A DNA stretch of 64,000 nucleotides from Takifugu bimaculatus. Lineage: Eukaryota > Chordata > Actinopteri > Tetraodontiformes > Tetraodontidae. The stretch spans positions 14,557,257 to 14,621,256 of the forward strand of contig CP034976.1 in the NCBI GenBank assembly GCA_004026145.2, given 5' to 3'. The notes beneath the pieces were generated by a model, which worked only from the letters and a program-made list of their open reading frames with translations, was not told the DNA's origin and searched no databases. The translations under genes and the position numbers were made by a program. Positions 1 to 12,111 of this stretch are shown here, one piece after another (position 1 is the stretch's first letter; the number at the start of each line of letters is the position of its first letter).

Positions 1-107
1 TCAGCAATACAGAAATGTTCTCTCAGAGCAGAAGCGGATGATACAGACACTACCCGCTCAAAAAAGAGCTCTGTGGGAGGAGCAGACGCAGCCATGCCTT
101 TGTGTCT

Positions 108-139
108 CCCCCCCCCCCCCACACACACACACACACACA
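108..139. repeat. Poly-C plus (CA)n microsatellite
   Basis: Thirteen C followed by about ten CA units, starting about 12 bases from the LDLRAD4 exon donor. Confidence 0.97.
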
Positions 140-150
140 GGGTTACTGAC

Positions 151-305
151 CTGCTGCAGGGCATGGTCGTGTCTGCGGGCCTGGCTCTGCCTCGTTATGA
201 AGGACCAGGTGGAGAGCTTGTAGTGGTTGAGCAGGCAGATGATCACCACCACCATCACCGTCATCACCACAATGATGATGATGATCTGAACGAACTCCAG
301 TTCAG
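151..305 (-). CDS. ldlrad4: LDLRAD4 transmembrane exon
   Basis: 155-nt internal exon. The acceptor is TGTGCGCAG before base 305 and the donor is GTCAGT after base 151. With one base carried from the upstream exon it reads S-ELEFVQ, a hydrophobic stretch of about 19 residues, then NHYKLSTWSFITRQSQARRHDHALQQ-type cytoplasmic sequence, ending in phase 0. The charged RR after the helix fits a cytoplasmic C-terminal side. About ten bases past the donor the intron becomes a (GT)n and poly-G tract. Confidence 0.9.
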
Positions 306-3300
306 CTGCGCACACAGAGACAGACACAGGGGTTAACACGTCGTACAAATCGGCCACGATGGCGATCAGAAACCTCGTAGATGTGTGCTGAAGTTGATCC
401 GTCCAACACTTCAGAGCATTTGGTGTTTCATGTGTTTAAAGCTTAGATCTTTCTTATTTTTAACAGCTAATATGTGGCTGTAATACCGAGGTAAAACTGC
501 CTTGTCGACCTATTAATTTAAGGTTAAGAGCCATTATAATCCGCTGTTATAACTCCATTTGTCCAGCAGGGGGAGGCAGAGGTCAACCACCCGTGTAACT
601 TTTTTCAGAACTTTACTGTTTACACTTATATTTAATGTGTGTGTGTGAGATAGAGAGAGGGAGAGAGAGAGAGATGGGAACAGTTTGGTGTCAGCCCACA
701 GCGGCGTTTTTGTGAGGACAATAACTGGCGTGTTCCTGCCCTCACACAGGCCCGGAATGACCTCAGATCAGAGCAGCACCGAGCCGTCCCACACTCAGGT
801 CCACCTCTCCTCTCTTGTTCATTGTTTCATGGGTTTTTTCCCCTCAGACTCCACCCACTCCATCACTGCCAGGCCTGTTTCTAGCCATCATTCCACCGAC
901 CCCATCCTCCTTCCTTCGCTCCTCAACAAGTCTCTTCTTGTGCTCTTCCAGTCATATCAATGCCTCTCTCGCCCACCATCATTCTCTCCATCTTTATCAC
1001 ATCTCTTCATCAGGCTTCCCTCTCTTTGCACTTGATCCCCTCCTCTTTACAGTCTGAGGCTCTTTGTGCTTTATTGCTTTGTTCTGTGCAGAAGTCTTGA
1101 CCTTGTCTGGTCTTAGAAAACAGGCCAATCCCTGACTCACACCCTTAGTCACTGTGTGTGTGTGTGTGTGTGTGTGTCCCTGCAGTGCTGTTAAAAAAAG
1201 ACATAATGTACACTCAGCTATTTCTGCTGAAATCTGGACAACCTCTCCAAAAGGCAGCCCGCGCAAGGAGAAAAAAACGGGATGCTGAAAAAAGAGAAAG
1301 TTACAACTTTGCAGCAAATTACCTGTAAGAAACCTGCTCGGCTTACAGCAAATTCCAGCCCAGTCCAGTAAAAACCCAACTTTTCCCAGCGTTCCCAGCC
1401 TCGGTAATCCTCCCCAGCTTATTTGTCTGCATTAGGGTGGGTTAGCGTAGCGTCTGAGCTGAAACGTAAACCCACCCAAACCTGCTTCAGCCCCACCACA
1501 GCAGCCACAGGGGACGGGTGGGGTAATGCTGAGAAAAAGGAGGCCAGCTAGGCAGAACCACATGGAGGGTGGACACAAAAAGAAAAGCCGGAAGAATGAA
1601 ACCAAAGCCAGTGCACCCAGCAGACGCTACGCTAACCGCCGAGGGATGAAAAGCTCAGTGCTAAACAACAGAAATCATCTCAGTTCTGAAGGAAACAACC
1701 AGCTTCTAAAGTCAGACGTAGGAACAAGTAAAACGAAAGTGGCATCGGCATTGTTAATCACAGCGGAACAAGGTCCAGAGTGTCAAGTTCAGGAGGCCAG
1801 CTTCACTAAGCAACCATCGAATGTCATTAAACGGGGGGGGGCATGGCGCCATTCTCTTAACAAGCCACGAGGGAGGCAGCTCAGGTACAGTTACACCCAC
1901 AGAACCAGACTCAACTGCTCACATCTGGGCTGTTTTGGGTCACTTTTGACTGTTTTTTTTTTTTTAATCGACAGTTCTTCCTCTCTTTTGCCATTAAAAT
2001 CTCACCATAAAAGGAGCGAATTTCCCTAACGGGAAGTTACCGCGTCGACGTTTCAGCGGGGGACAACTATTCTGCACAGGCGCCTGCAAAGAGGAAGAGT
2101 CGAGCGTTCCAGAAAGTTTCACTTTCACTGTGAACGGTTTCAGCTGCAGACAGAGAAACCTTGGTTGACTCTTTACTGCCGCCTCTAGGTCACACCGGTG
2201 TAGTGCACCCACACGTCCTGGCGCCACTAACAACACATATTGCTGTAAAATGTAAAGTCTCTCCAACGCCACAAGTTTGAACCAAAAAAATAAAAAAAGC
2301 AGCTGCAGTTTCTGACCTCTCCTCTGCACGCAGGGGAGGAAGGAAGCTAGGAGGGGTCGAGAAAAGGGAAGGAAGCACTGAGGGGATCGAATAAAAGAGA
2401 GGGAGGGAGAGCAGACGGGAGGCCTCGCCGCAGTATCCACCCAGTTCAGCCAGTAGAACAGAGTGTACGGCTCTGACTCACTCGGGCCAGAGATCAGTGT
2501 GTGCAGGCAGTCTGCATTAACGACACCAGCCTGATGTTATTACAGCAGTAATCCACTTGTCAAAACAATATGAGCCCGGCGTCTGCAGCACCCTTATTTC
2601 TCCAGCTGAATAATCTGCACTGCCAGCCAGCAGCCGTCCCGTCAGGCTCTTTGCTTTTTTTTTTTTTAACCCTCCGTCTGCAGTGAGACGGTACAGAGGC
2701 CATCAGGTTTATCCAAATGTCGCCCCCCAATACATTAGTTTCCACTGCGGGAGTTCCAGGTACTAGGACCCGGAACTTCACAGAAACCATTCCTGAGGGT
2801 CGGGTCATGGTTATGTGACACCCATGCTGGCGACGCCCGGGCGAGACGCCGGAAAATCATAGCGAGGAAAGCAACAAGTAAAGAGGTTAACATGAAAGAA
2901 GCTGAGACGAATAAAAGGTGCAGTTAAGTTAAGAGTTCTTTGTGTTGATGGGGCGTTCAAGGGCGTCTGCTAGGCTCACGCTCCTCCTCTGATGGGTTCC
3001 GTGTCACATCCTGGTTTAGCCAATTGGCACCGAATAAAATGCCCTCACTAAGGGTTTTTCAGGGCCACTCTAAGTACCAGAGACTCGGTGCAGTGCCATA
3101 AAAGTTCCTGTTTGGGGAAGGTTCCTGCTGTGGAGACTCGCACCAATGGCCCCAGCCCTGTAAAACTACCCCAAGTCCCTGCAGTGGAAACGTGGCTATT
3201 AACCAGCCCTGCAAAGATGGAGGTTTCCCTCCTGACTTGTCAGCCTGAATGATCTGAAACGAGTTTCTAAATGAGACAATAAAGAGGATTAACCAGAAAA

Positions 3301-5276
3301 ACCTCCAGGCTTCAAACATTAAAAAGATGATCATTGTGAAACCTTTATGGCCAAACCCAGCATCCTTTCAGCAGCCCAACACGCAAGCAGCCGGAAAACA
3401 CGGCAGAGAGAGCGCACACACACGCACGCACGCACACACACACACACACGCACGCACGCACACACACACACGCACGCTGACCCAATGACGCCTCTTTAAC
3501 CTTTGCATCGGCGCGGTTGTGTGTGCTCATGTGACACGGGTCGGGAGGTTCAGCTGACCTGCCAGTGAAAAGAAGCTGTCAGACACACAGCAAACAAACA
3601 GACAACAGCAGGTGCTGTCAGAGCACGCAGCCGACGACACACGGGGACGAGTGGAAATGTGCGAATCCTACTCAGCCAATCGGCTTCAGTGCACACTTCT
3701 GTGGAAATATGGACTCAGCTTCCACTGTAAACACTTCAGGGGGTGCGTGTAACTGTCTTTCAGGTATTAGCTTATTCAATTTGCAAAAAACAAGCATACT
3801 TGGCTCTGATGCTAACATTATTAGCTTAAGTCTACAAGAATTTACAAAGGTAAAGTTAGCTTAGTGATCCTCTGTCCTCTGTTGTGTTTGCATGACAGGA
3901 GAGAGCCACATCTATGCTGCCTGCAACAGGCAGGTAGCTGGGGAAGCGCTCCCATTGGAGGGCGCGGACGTCCATCAGTGTGGGGGCGGGGCTTTCGTCC
4001 TTCTTCCATTTCTCCAGCTTTTGAAGCAAGTCCACGTGGGAGTTTTTGGTTAGCCTAACCTTGATTTCAAACAGTTGCATAATCCAAGGACAAAGCGCCA
4101 TTTCAAAAATTCTCAAAATCCTTTCAAAAAAGAAGCAAAGGCAGGCAGAGAAAGGAGAGTTTTCTATTGTTATACTGCCAGACTGACAATATTTGACCCT
4201 TTAAGCATCCTCTCACACAGGCAATCAGCCATCTGCTAATCACACGTCGCTGTAGCAACAACCCGTTTTCCTTGCATTGTTCTCCACAACCGACCAAATC
4301 TACTGCAAAAATTCCTAACGGCAACAGCAGACACCAAACGGATTTCACTTCTGTGACTAATGAGGCCAAACACACGGACCTCCCTTGGCCTTGACACAAA
4401 AATCAGGCTAAAGGCTATCTATAGAGGCCGCTCACACTCCGACGAGGCCTCCAACGTTGGTATCGCTCAATCAACTTAACATTTGAGCTCAAGTGACCTC
4501 AGACAGAAAACCAGCAGAGAAGCAACTTTTTTTTTGACCCGCAGCTGGGAGGCTACAGTCAGCGAGTACGCTTTGGAGCGTTGCCGCTGGGTCAGAGTGA
4601 ACACGCTGGTAGCCGCCTAACAACGGATCCCAGGCTGAGCTTCTGAATCCAGCTCACGACGCTGCGACAGCCTGGTGGAAGTGATGGCACACATTCCTCA
4701 GCGCCCTCCGTGCTACCCTACAAAGTTTGCAATGTCATCGGGTCCATCCTGGCGCTAAAAACCCCTCCCGCACTCATTTTGTCTGCAGTTACTTCCTGTT
4801 TCCTGCTTCAGCAGAGCCCCAGAAAGAGCTCAACACCCTCCACGACTGGCCCAGGAAAGGGCAGCAGGCGAGCTTAACGGGGTAGGAGATGATGGTGAAT
4901 TCACAGTAGAACATCAGAGGATTGTCTGTCACAATCTGGATCTCCGCCTCTGTGCTGTCGGGTGGATTTACATCGTCACAGCTGGGAACGAGGAAGTGCT
5001 GTACGTCCGCGTCTCTGCGCCGGAGCCTGCTGCTCTGAGCAATTAGCCAAATTATTCTGCTGCAAAATTCACAGGGGCTGGAAGAAATCTGGGTTTGCCG
5101 TCACAAAGACGAGCCTTCACGCACCTGGAGGGAGGAATAAAGCAATATGGGCAGGAAAGGCCAAAATAAAGGAAACGCCCCCCCCACACGGACTTGCTCA
5201 TCGTTCTCCTGCTGTCCAGGGTTTCAGCCCAGCTAGAGGCCTGCTGAGTTCACAGACTGCTGCCCACTGCACAGAG

Positions 5277-5314
<38 letters not shown>

Positions 5315-5633
5315 ACACACAGAGTTCTCCTTTGACACACACTAGCGCACACAGTTCTGTCTGCTGCCACTGCCGTTGCTATGGTAACCCTTGGGCACGG
5401 TGCCGTGATCAACAAGGCCCGAAGCTGCTGGGGCACCATGGTAGCGACCTGACTGGCACGGATACGCACAAACATCCACGCACACACACACACACGCGCG
5501 CACACACAAGACAGAGTAGGAGGAAATGAACAAACACACACTCACATGTTAAAAGACTGGCGCAGTTAGAGAGGAGAATAGAGATTTTGGTAATGAAGGG
5601 ACAGAAAGAGTCAAGCAGATGATGAGGCAACAA

Positions 5634-5687
<54 letters not shown>

Positions 5688-8600
5688 CACACCTCCTTTT
5701 AGACACGTGCGCACCAACGTCTAGACAGCTAATATCAGCCTGGCAGCAACAGCTTGCTTTTCCCAATCGCTCTGTGTGTGTGTGTGTGTGTGTGTGTGTT
5801 AGTGAGAGGGCATGAATGTAGTTATGAGCCTAGTTACTGCATCCCTCCTTTACCACAATCAGTCTCTCCATGGAAATAAATGAACTAGTTTAGTGCAGCT
5901 TAACCCCGAAGAGTGTGTGTGTAGGTGTGTGTGTTTCTGGCACCGTAGGCCCATTAAACAGGTAGCTCTGGGTCAGAGAAGAGAGGGAGGCTGAGAAAGA
6001 AAGAGTAGAATGACAAAGGTGGAAGACGAGAAGAGGAGGCTGTAAGTGTAGCGGGGATGGAGAGAGAGAGCGAGAGAGAGAGCGAGAGAGAGAGAGCGAG
6101 AGACATAGACAGAGAGTGACGGAGTGAGAGAAAAAGGTGCCAGACATGCTGAAGGAACTAAGAGCAACAAGAGAGAAAAACAATTACATCTCTGCCCGTC
6201 TTCTCCCCTCTCCCTCCTTCCACTCCATCTCTCTCTGCTCCTGTCACGCAGCAGAGGGAGGAGAGGCAGCTCGTCTCGCCGACACTCAACGGGATTAAAA
6301 AGACGAACGCGTCGATGGAGAAGCACGCCGCCGTGCCTGCGCGCATCTGTGCCTTTCATTTCCAAACAACAACAAAAGCTCCCGGTTCTCACAGTTCCAA
6401 CAACACAACAAAGACATTGATGCCTTAAAAAAAGCGGCACACCTCACCCTCTAGTGGTAGGTTGCTGTAAGAATCAAGCCCCGCCCCCACGCCATCTGGC
6501 CCACTGCCTTCAGCCCTCAATCACTTACAGCCAATCGGGATTCACCGTTCGGGAATGTGGCGTTCTTCTTTTAGGACCACACGCTGATTAAAAAATTACA
6601 TTTTGCAACTTTAAAACTAACCGGAGGGGCTTCTGCCCTGTTTGTTAGCATCGCGCCCATTTCCCCGTCGCTCGGCAGCGAAGCGAACAGTACCGTCTGA
6701 CCCGTCTGACGATCCTTTTTTTCCTGCCTGAACAAGCTCCAGTACTGCTGATGTAGACAATAATGACAAGATCTGATGCTGAGCTGGCAATAAATCCCAG
6801 CTTTTGGTTCCTGGAAAGAAGTGGTGAAGCTCACCTCCTTCCCCATGAATAGAACATGAAGGCCGATAGAAGAATCACAGGATCTGTGATAACATAGCAT
6901 GAATATTACAATATGGCCTGGTATTATCAATATTCCAGTGATGTAATATTCATGAAGAACAGTAAAGCGGAGGAGAAGCGCTAAACTATTCATCCTGTGC
7001 CGAGATGGTGAACCCACACTTGTCACGTTACACACCTGAGAGACTGCAGGCCAGCTCTGACAGCAGGAGTCCGCCCGAGCATGTGTGTGTGTGCGTGTAC
7101 ATTATCAGAGCCAGACAGACAGGATAATGTCTAGACACCCTGCACCCCAACCCCCGTCATAAAGCCAGACTGACTACACTCTCCCTGAGTAATTGAACCA
7201 GACTGGAGGGTCACAGAAATGTCAGGGTTAAAGTGAGTGTGTGTGTGCGCCTGTGTGTGTGTAAGTGTGCTGGGAGACATGGACCGGGGTCAGTCTGCGT
7301 GTGTGTGTGTGTGAGTGTGTGTGAGTAGGTAAAAGGCTGTTGCTCAAGTCCTGACCAGAAACCCCTGAGCAACGCGACCGGCGGACGGGAACTGAACCGG
7401 ACAAGCTGACGGATGTGGGGAGGCGTCCACATGCCGGGGTGTGTGTGTGTGTGTGTTGGGGGGGGGGGGGGGGGGCACGAGCCAGACTGTGATAGCCTGC
7501 AGCAGGCCCAGTTAGCCTCGTTGCTAACATAAGCATAATCTCATACGTCAGAATCGTCTCCAGGCGACGGCGACAAGTAGATATTAGCCACACAGCTAGC
7601 TAGCATCCACAGCTGGGCTACGCGCTCGCGCTCGTGCTCGTGCCGATAATTGACCACTGAAATGTGTTAATGTGACGCTGGTCGACAGTGGAACGCTGCT
7701 GGATGAAGCCCTGCTGCTGGTGCGACTGCCCACAGGAAAACGTCTGTTATCCGTTTCATATTGATCTCTGAGCTTGTCAACAGACACGCTGTGCTAGGGC
7801 CCGCTGTCTATCTGCAGTTGTTATCGGTTGTTGTGTCGGTTGCTATAGCTGATGTGGCACATTTTTGAATTTTAAATTACGGACCGTGGACATTCGCCAA
7901 TTTAACGCGTTTCTGATTGGTTTAACGAATCAGAGCACAAGAAGAGGAGGAACGAAACGGAATCAGAGTGGCGAAGGCGTGCCGCCGTGCGCCGATCACG
8001 CCCACAACTGCATACGTGCGGTTTAAATTCTCGCGTCTGCACGGCAAAATAAATTCAAGGTTGGGGGACAAAGACAGGAGAGTAAAAGGTTTGAAGGAGG
8101 CAGAACTGCAACACGACATGACCTCGTGACACAACAGAGCGTAGCAACCTAAAGACGCTAAACCTGACACCTCCGGCCCTCCCTGGAATAGACCACCTCT
8201 AAACAGCCCCGACAAAGATGGGGACAAAGATTTGGAACGATGGGCCGCCACCGCCGCGCATGCTAGCGTGGCGTGCGACTCTGCTATGACTCACTGTCGC
8301 TCCACTGAGATGGGCCAGTCTGTCTATCCATGTTTTCTGCCTCTCCCACTTTCCCCATTATCTGTTCATCCATTTTTCTGTCGTCTCTAATCCACCTACC
8401 CGCTTCCTTTCATCATTTATCGCCTCCTTCTGTGTCTCCGAGCCTCCGTTTCGGGATCCTTCCTCCTCATTTTCACTTCACTCTATAAAAACACACTTTT
8501 GTCGTCATCTCTCCCACTGTCTCTCTTCTCCCACCTCCTCTCCCTCCCTTACTTTCCCTCCCACTTCTTCCTCCTCTCGCACTCTTTCTGACTGTAAACA

Positions 8601-11600
8601 TGTCTTCCACATGCGGTTTCATTGTACCGAGCCAACAGAGCAAAACAACCACGCTTAAGTTGCTCAATAGGTTCCACCAGATGACTAGCGCCTCCTCCCT
8701 CCGCGCCTCCTCCAGTCTCTGTCTCCCCCCTTTGGGTTGAGATGCTTAACAACCATGAAGCAATGCCTGGCAGGCAGGATTAGGAGGGGGGAGACCGAGG
8801 CGGAAAAGGAGAGGAAGGAAAAGGGTGAGACGCTGAAAAGAGATAAAGACAGTGAAAGTGAGACAGGGATAAAGAGAAAAAGTGGAGAAGGACGCCATGT
8901 CAGGGTGGAAGTGTGGGGGGGGGCAAGTGGCGCATGTATACGTGAGGTGCGCGAGTGGAAGGAACTCAGGCCTGACCGCAGGCTGAACTTCGGCACAGCG
9001 CTGAGCAACAGCTGCCGACAACAGAGGAAAGTTTTTAGAGGAAAAGTGCTGAGGATGAAACATGCAGGCGGGGGGGCGGTGGGGGGCCTGAGAAATAATG
9101 GTGGTGGTGTGGAGATGGCGTGGATGTTTTAGTCTTGCTGAGAGAGGTATAAATAGAGCCGGGGCGGTGGCGGATTGAAGGGGTTCAAAGAGAGGGGAGG
9201 ACAGCTAAGAGAAGTTCAGCTCCTCTGGGCGTGAACTGGACCGGGACCAGTTCACTAAAGAAGCTCTCCTTTCTGTAATCACCCTTCCAAAGGCCGTGAA
9301 AACAAAGAACCGCGGCAGACATGAGAGGACAGGGGGACGCCACCTGATCCAGGTGGGTATGCTAACGTTAGCATACCCACCTGATGCTAACGTTAGCAGT
9401 CCATACCTGAAAGAGATGGAGCTGCGGAAGAGGCTGCAACCGTGACCAGCCAGCCAACCGGTACCAAGTCCCTCCCAGTGGAAACAAAAGTGTCAAGAGT
9501 CACCGGTCTCTCGAGTCCAAGACCCCCGGATCGCCGTGAAGCGGAATGGTATCGGAAGCGAACCACGTGGCCGTTGATGGGAAACATTCCTCCCGGCACA
9601 TCTCTTCTTCTGCTTTGCTCTCCCATCTCGTCCCGTCTTTCATGCCTTCGCCCTCTCGCGCTCCGGCTCCTCCACCCACACCAGCCGCTTCCGTCTTCCT
9701 CTCAAAGCAGCGGCACTTTGGGAGTTCAGCTCACGGCGAGTATCGTGGCATGAAAAGAAACTCCTGACTCAACGAGGTAAATCTCTTTTGGGCCGCACAA
9801 ACGCAGAGTGTAACCATAGATAGCAACAGCTTAGCAACAGATACACACCCACACGTTTGGATCTTTATAGTAATCTTTTGGGTTCTTGGTGTTATGGCGC
9901 GGCTGGCTCTTGCTTTCGCTCCAGATGGCAGAAGTCGGGTCAAAGCTGCCACGCTGGAAAGTGCGAGCTGTTGTTTCATTTGAAACTTGGAAAAAAAAAC
10001 TTTCTGCCTTTTTCAAAACGGCTGGGCGGCTGCTCCGTTAGCGCGGAGCTACATCTGGCTCTGGTCTGAAACAGCTGAGGGGGCACGTTTGAATGCTAAC
10101 AGCTCTTTCTGTGCTTCCAGACCAGCAACAGCCACCTATTAAAGGAGGGAAAGGCAATTTGGCTGTTGAAATGAGAGTCTGAGCAGCCCCATCCACCCAC
10201 TCACACGCACACATGCGCACACACGTGCACACAGATGCAATTCATCATGGCAAGTGAGCATCTTTCGAGGAACCTAAACTCTTCCCATTAAAATTCCTGC
10301 CTCATAAAAATATAATTGCCATCGAAGAAGACTCGGGGTGCGGCTCCACCGGCAGGGGTTTAAGTGTTTATAGAAAGAATTGTTGCGCCCGCAGACGCAG
10401 GTTTTGATAATTATGGCAGCGTGCGACTCTCGTGGATTTATTAAATAGTTTTTTCCTGGTGGAACTTGGGTGGAGGATTCATAGAGGGGCTCTTTTATGA
10501 AGTCCAACCTGGTGGAGACCTCGGTGTAAGAGATCTGCTGGGTTAATCTGGCTGACAGATGGGGCAGGCTGTGGGTAGGCGGGGGCTGTGTATTGCAATA
10601 GTGCCGGGACGGCGCTGGGCTGGGCCAAGCCGGATGCTGTGACTCTGACCTATATTAATAATTCACACACAGGAGCTCCTCGCTGCACAGAGCGGGAGCC
10701 CTAATCATCATTAGCAACGCTAGCCAGAGGCCGTGTTAGCTATCAGCCGAATGCCAAGACACAAAGATAAGGACGAGGATGGGAAGGGGAGGAGGACAGC
10801 GTCCCATCCCCGACTTCCACCGCCTCTATTCCAGGTTCTGAATTCAAACGCAAACACATTTACATTTTGTAGCTGTGGCCATCTTCTGTTCTAGCTCGAT
10901 TATTTCCATGACAACTCTTCTCTCAACAACAGCTACATAATTCTACATTATTTAAAGCTTTGGAGCTTGTGGTGGTGTTGAAACTGACATGGAAGACGAA
11001 GTTCAGAGTTATATTTAAATATGTTGAGTTTCTTTTCAAACAACAACAACAACAACAACCAGGAAACAAAAGCTGCTGAGATGGGAATCATGCAGAATGA
11101 TTGCGATTGGGTGTTCCAGTGAGTGGGTGCACACTCGGGCCCCCTCTCCACACCAGCTCATTTGACTATTTCCCGTCTGCAAAGCTGCATTTTTGCATAC
11201 GAGACTACCGATTCTTTTAGGCGACGCCTAATAGCTAAGTTAGCAAGGCAGCGCAGATCCAAAACACTTTGCATAACAAGTGTCAGATGCATCTGAGGAG
11301 ACAAACTGTGTTATGGTTGGGGGTGGGTGGGGAGTCGGGAGTCAGGCCAGACCAGACAGCCTCCATCTCCCTCTGACTCCCTGTGTGTGTCTGTGTCTGT
11401 GTGTGTGTCCCCTCTCCCCAGTCAGACAATAGAGCAGGCCCTGTGCCTGATTGGGGTCAGCTGGTGGCAGCCGGGGGGGAGAGAGGAGGAGGAGAGCAAC
11501 AGAAGTGGGGGTGGAAGGTATCAGACACCGCTGTCTGACTTGTGTGTCTGGATAGGAAGAGAGGGAGGGACTCAACCCCCCCCCCAAAAAACAGACAGCT

Positions 11601-12054
11601 GTCTCACTTCTGAGACAGCTCCCAAAGACTGGAGGAGGCTAACGGAGCAGCTAACACACACTTTTCTGACTCACACACTCTTTTCTCACTACTTAACTCC
11701 AGTTCAAACAAAAATGTAGAAAAAAAAAAAGAACTCACGCAGTTAAATACCAAACGGATGTGACCCGCACACAAAAGAATGTTGGGCCTGTGGAATCTGC
11801 AGCTGTGTAAAGTGTATACATCAGCCATTACCTGGGTGAGGTCATTCACCTGCTCCCACCTGAGAGGTGATCCTGAAGGAGAGCTAAGGTCGCTCCTGCC
11901 TGCCGCTGAAACACCGCCACAGCGCTGCTTGTTGTCTTTAAACACACATTCATTGATTGCTTATCTCTTATTGAACTGTAATCCCTGTAATTTCCCATGA
12001 TAAGGTCAGATCTAGATCGAGACCACGGATTTAAACCCCCCCGACACACACACA

Positions 12055-12111
<57 letters not shown>

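Noticed and set aside
1526..2029. 167-codon plus-strand ORF rich in Lys/Arg
   Set aside because: No recognised similarity, no exon boundaries, and lies in the LDLRAD4 intron.
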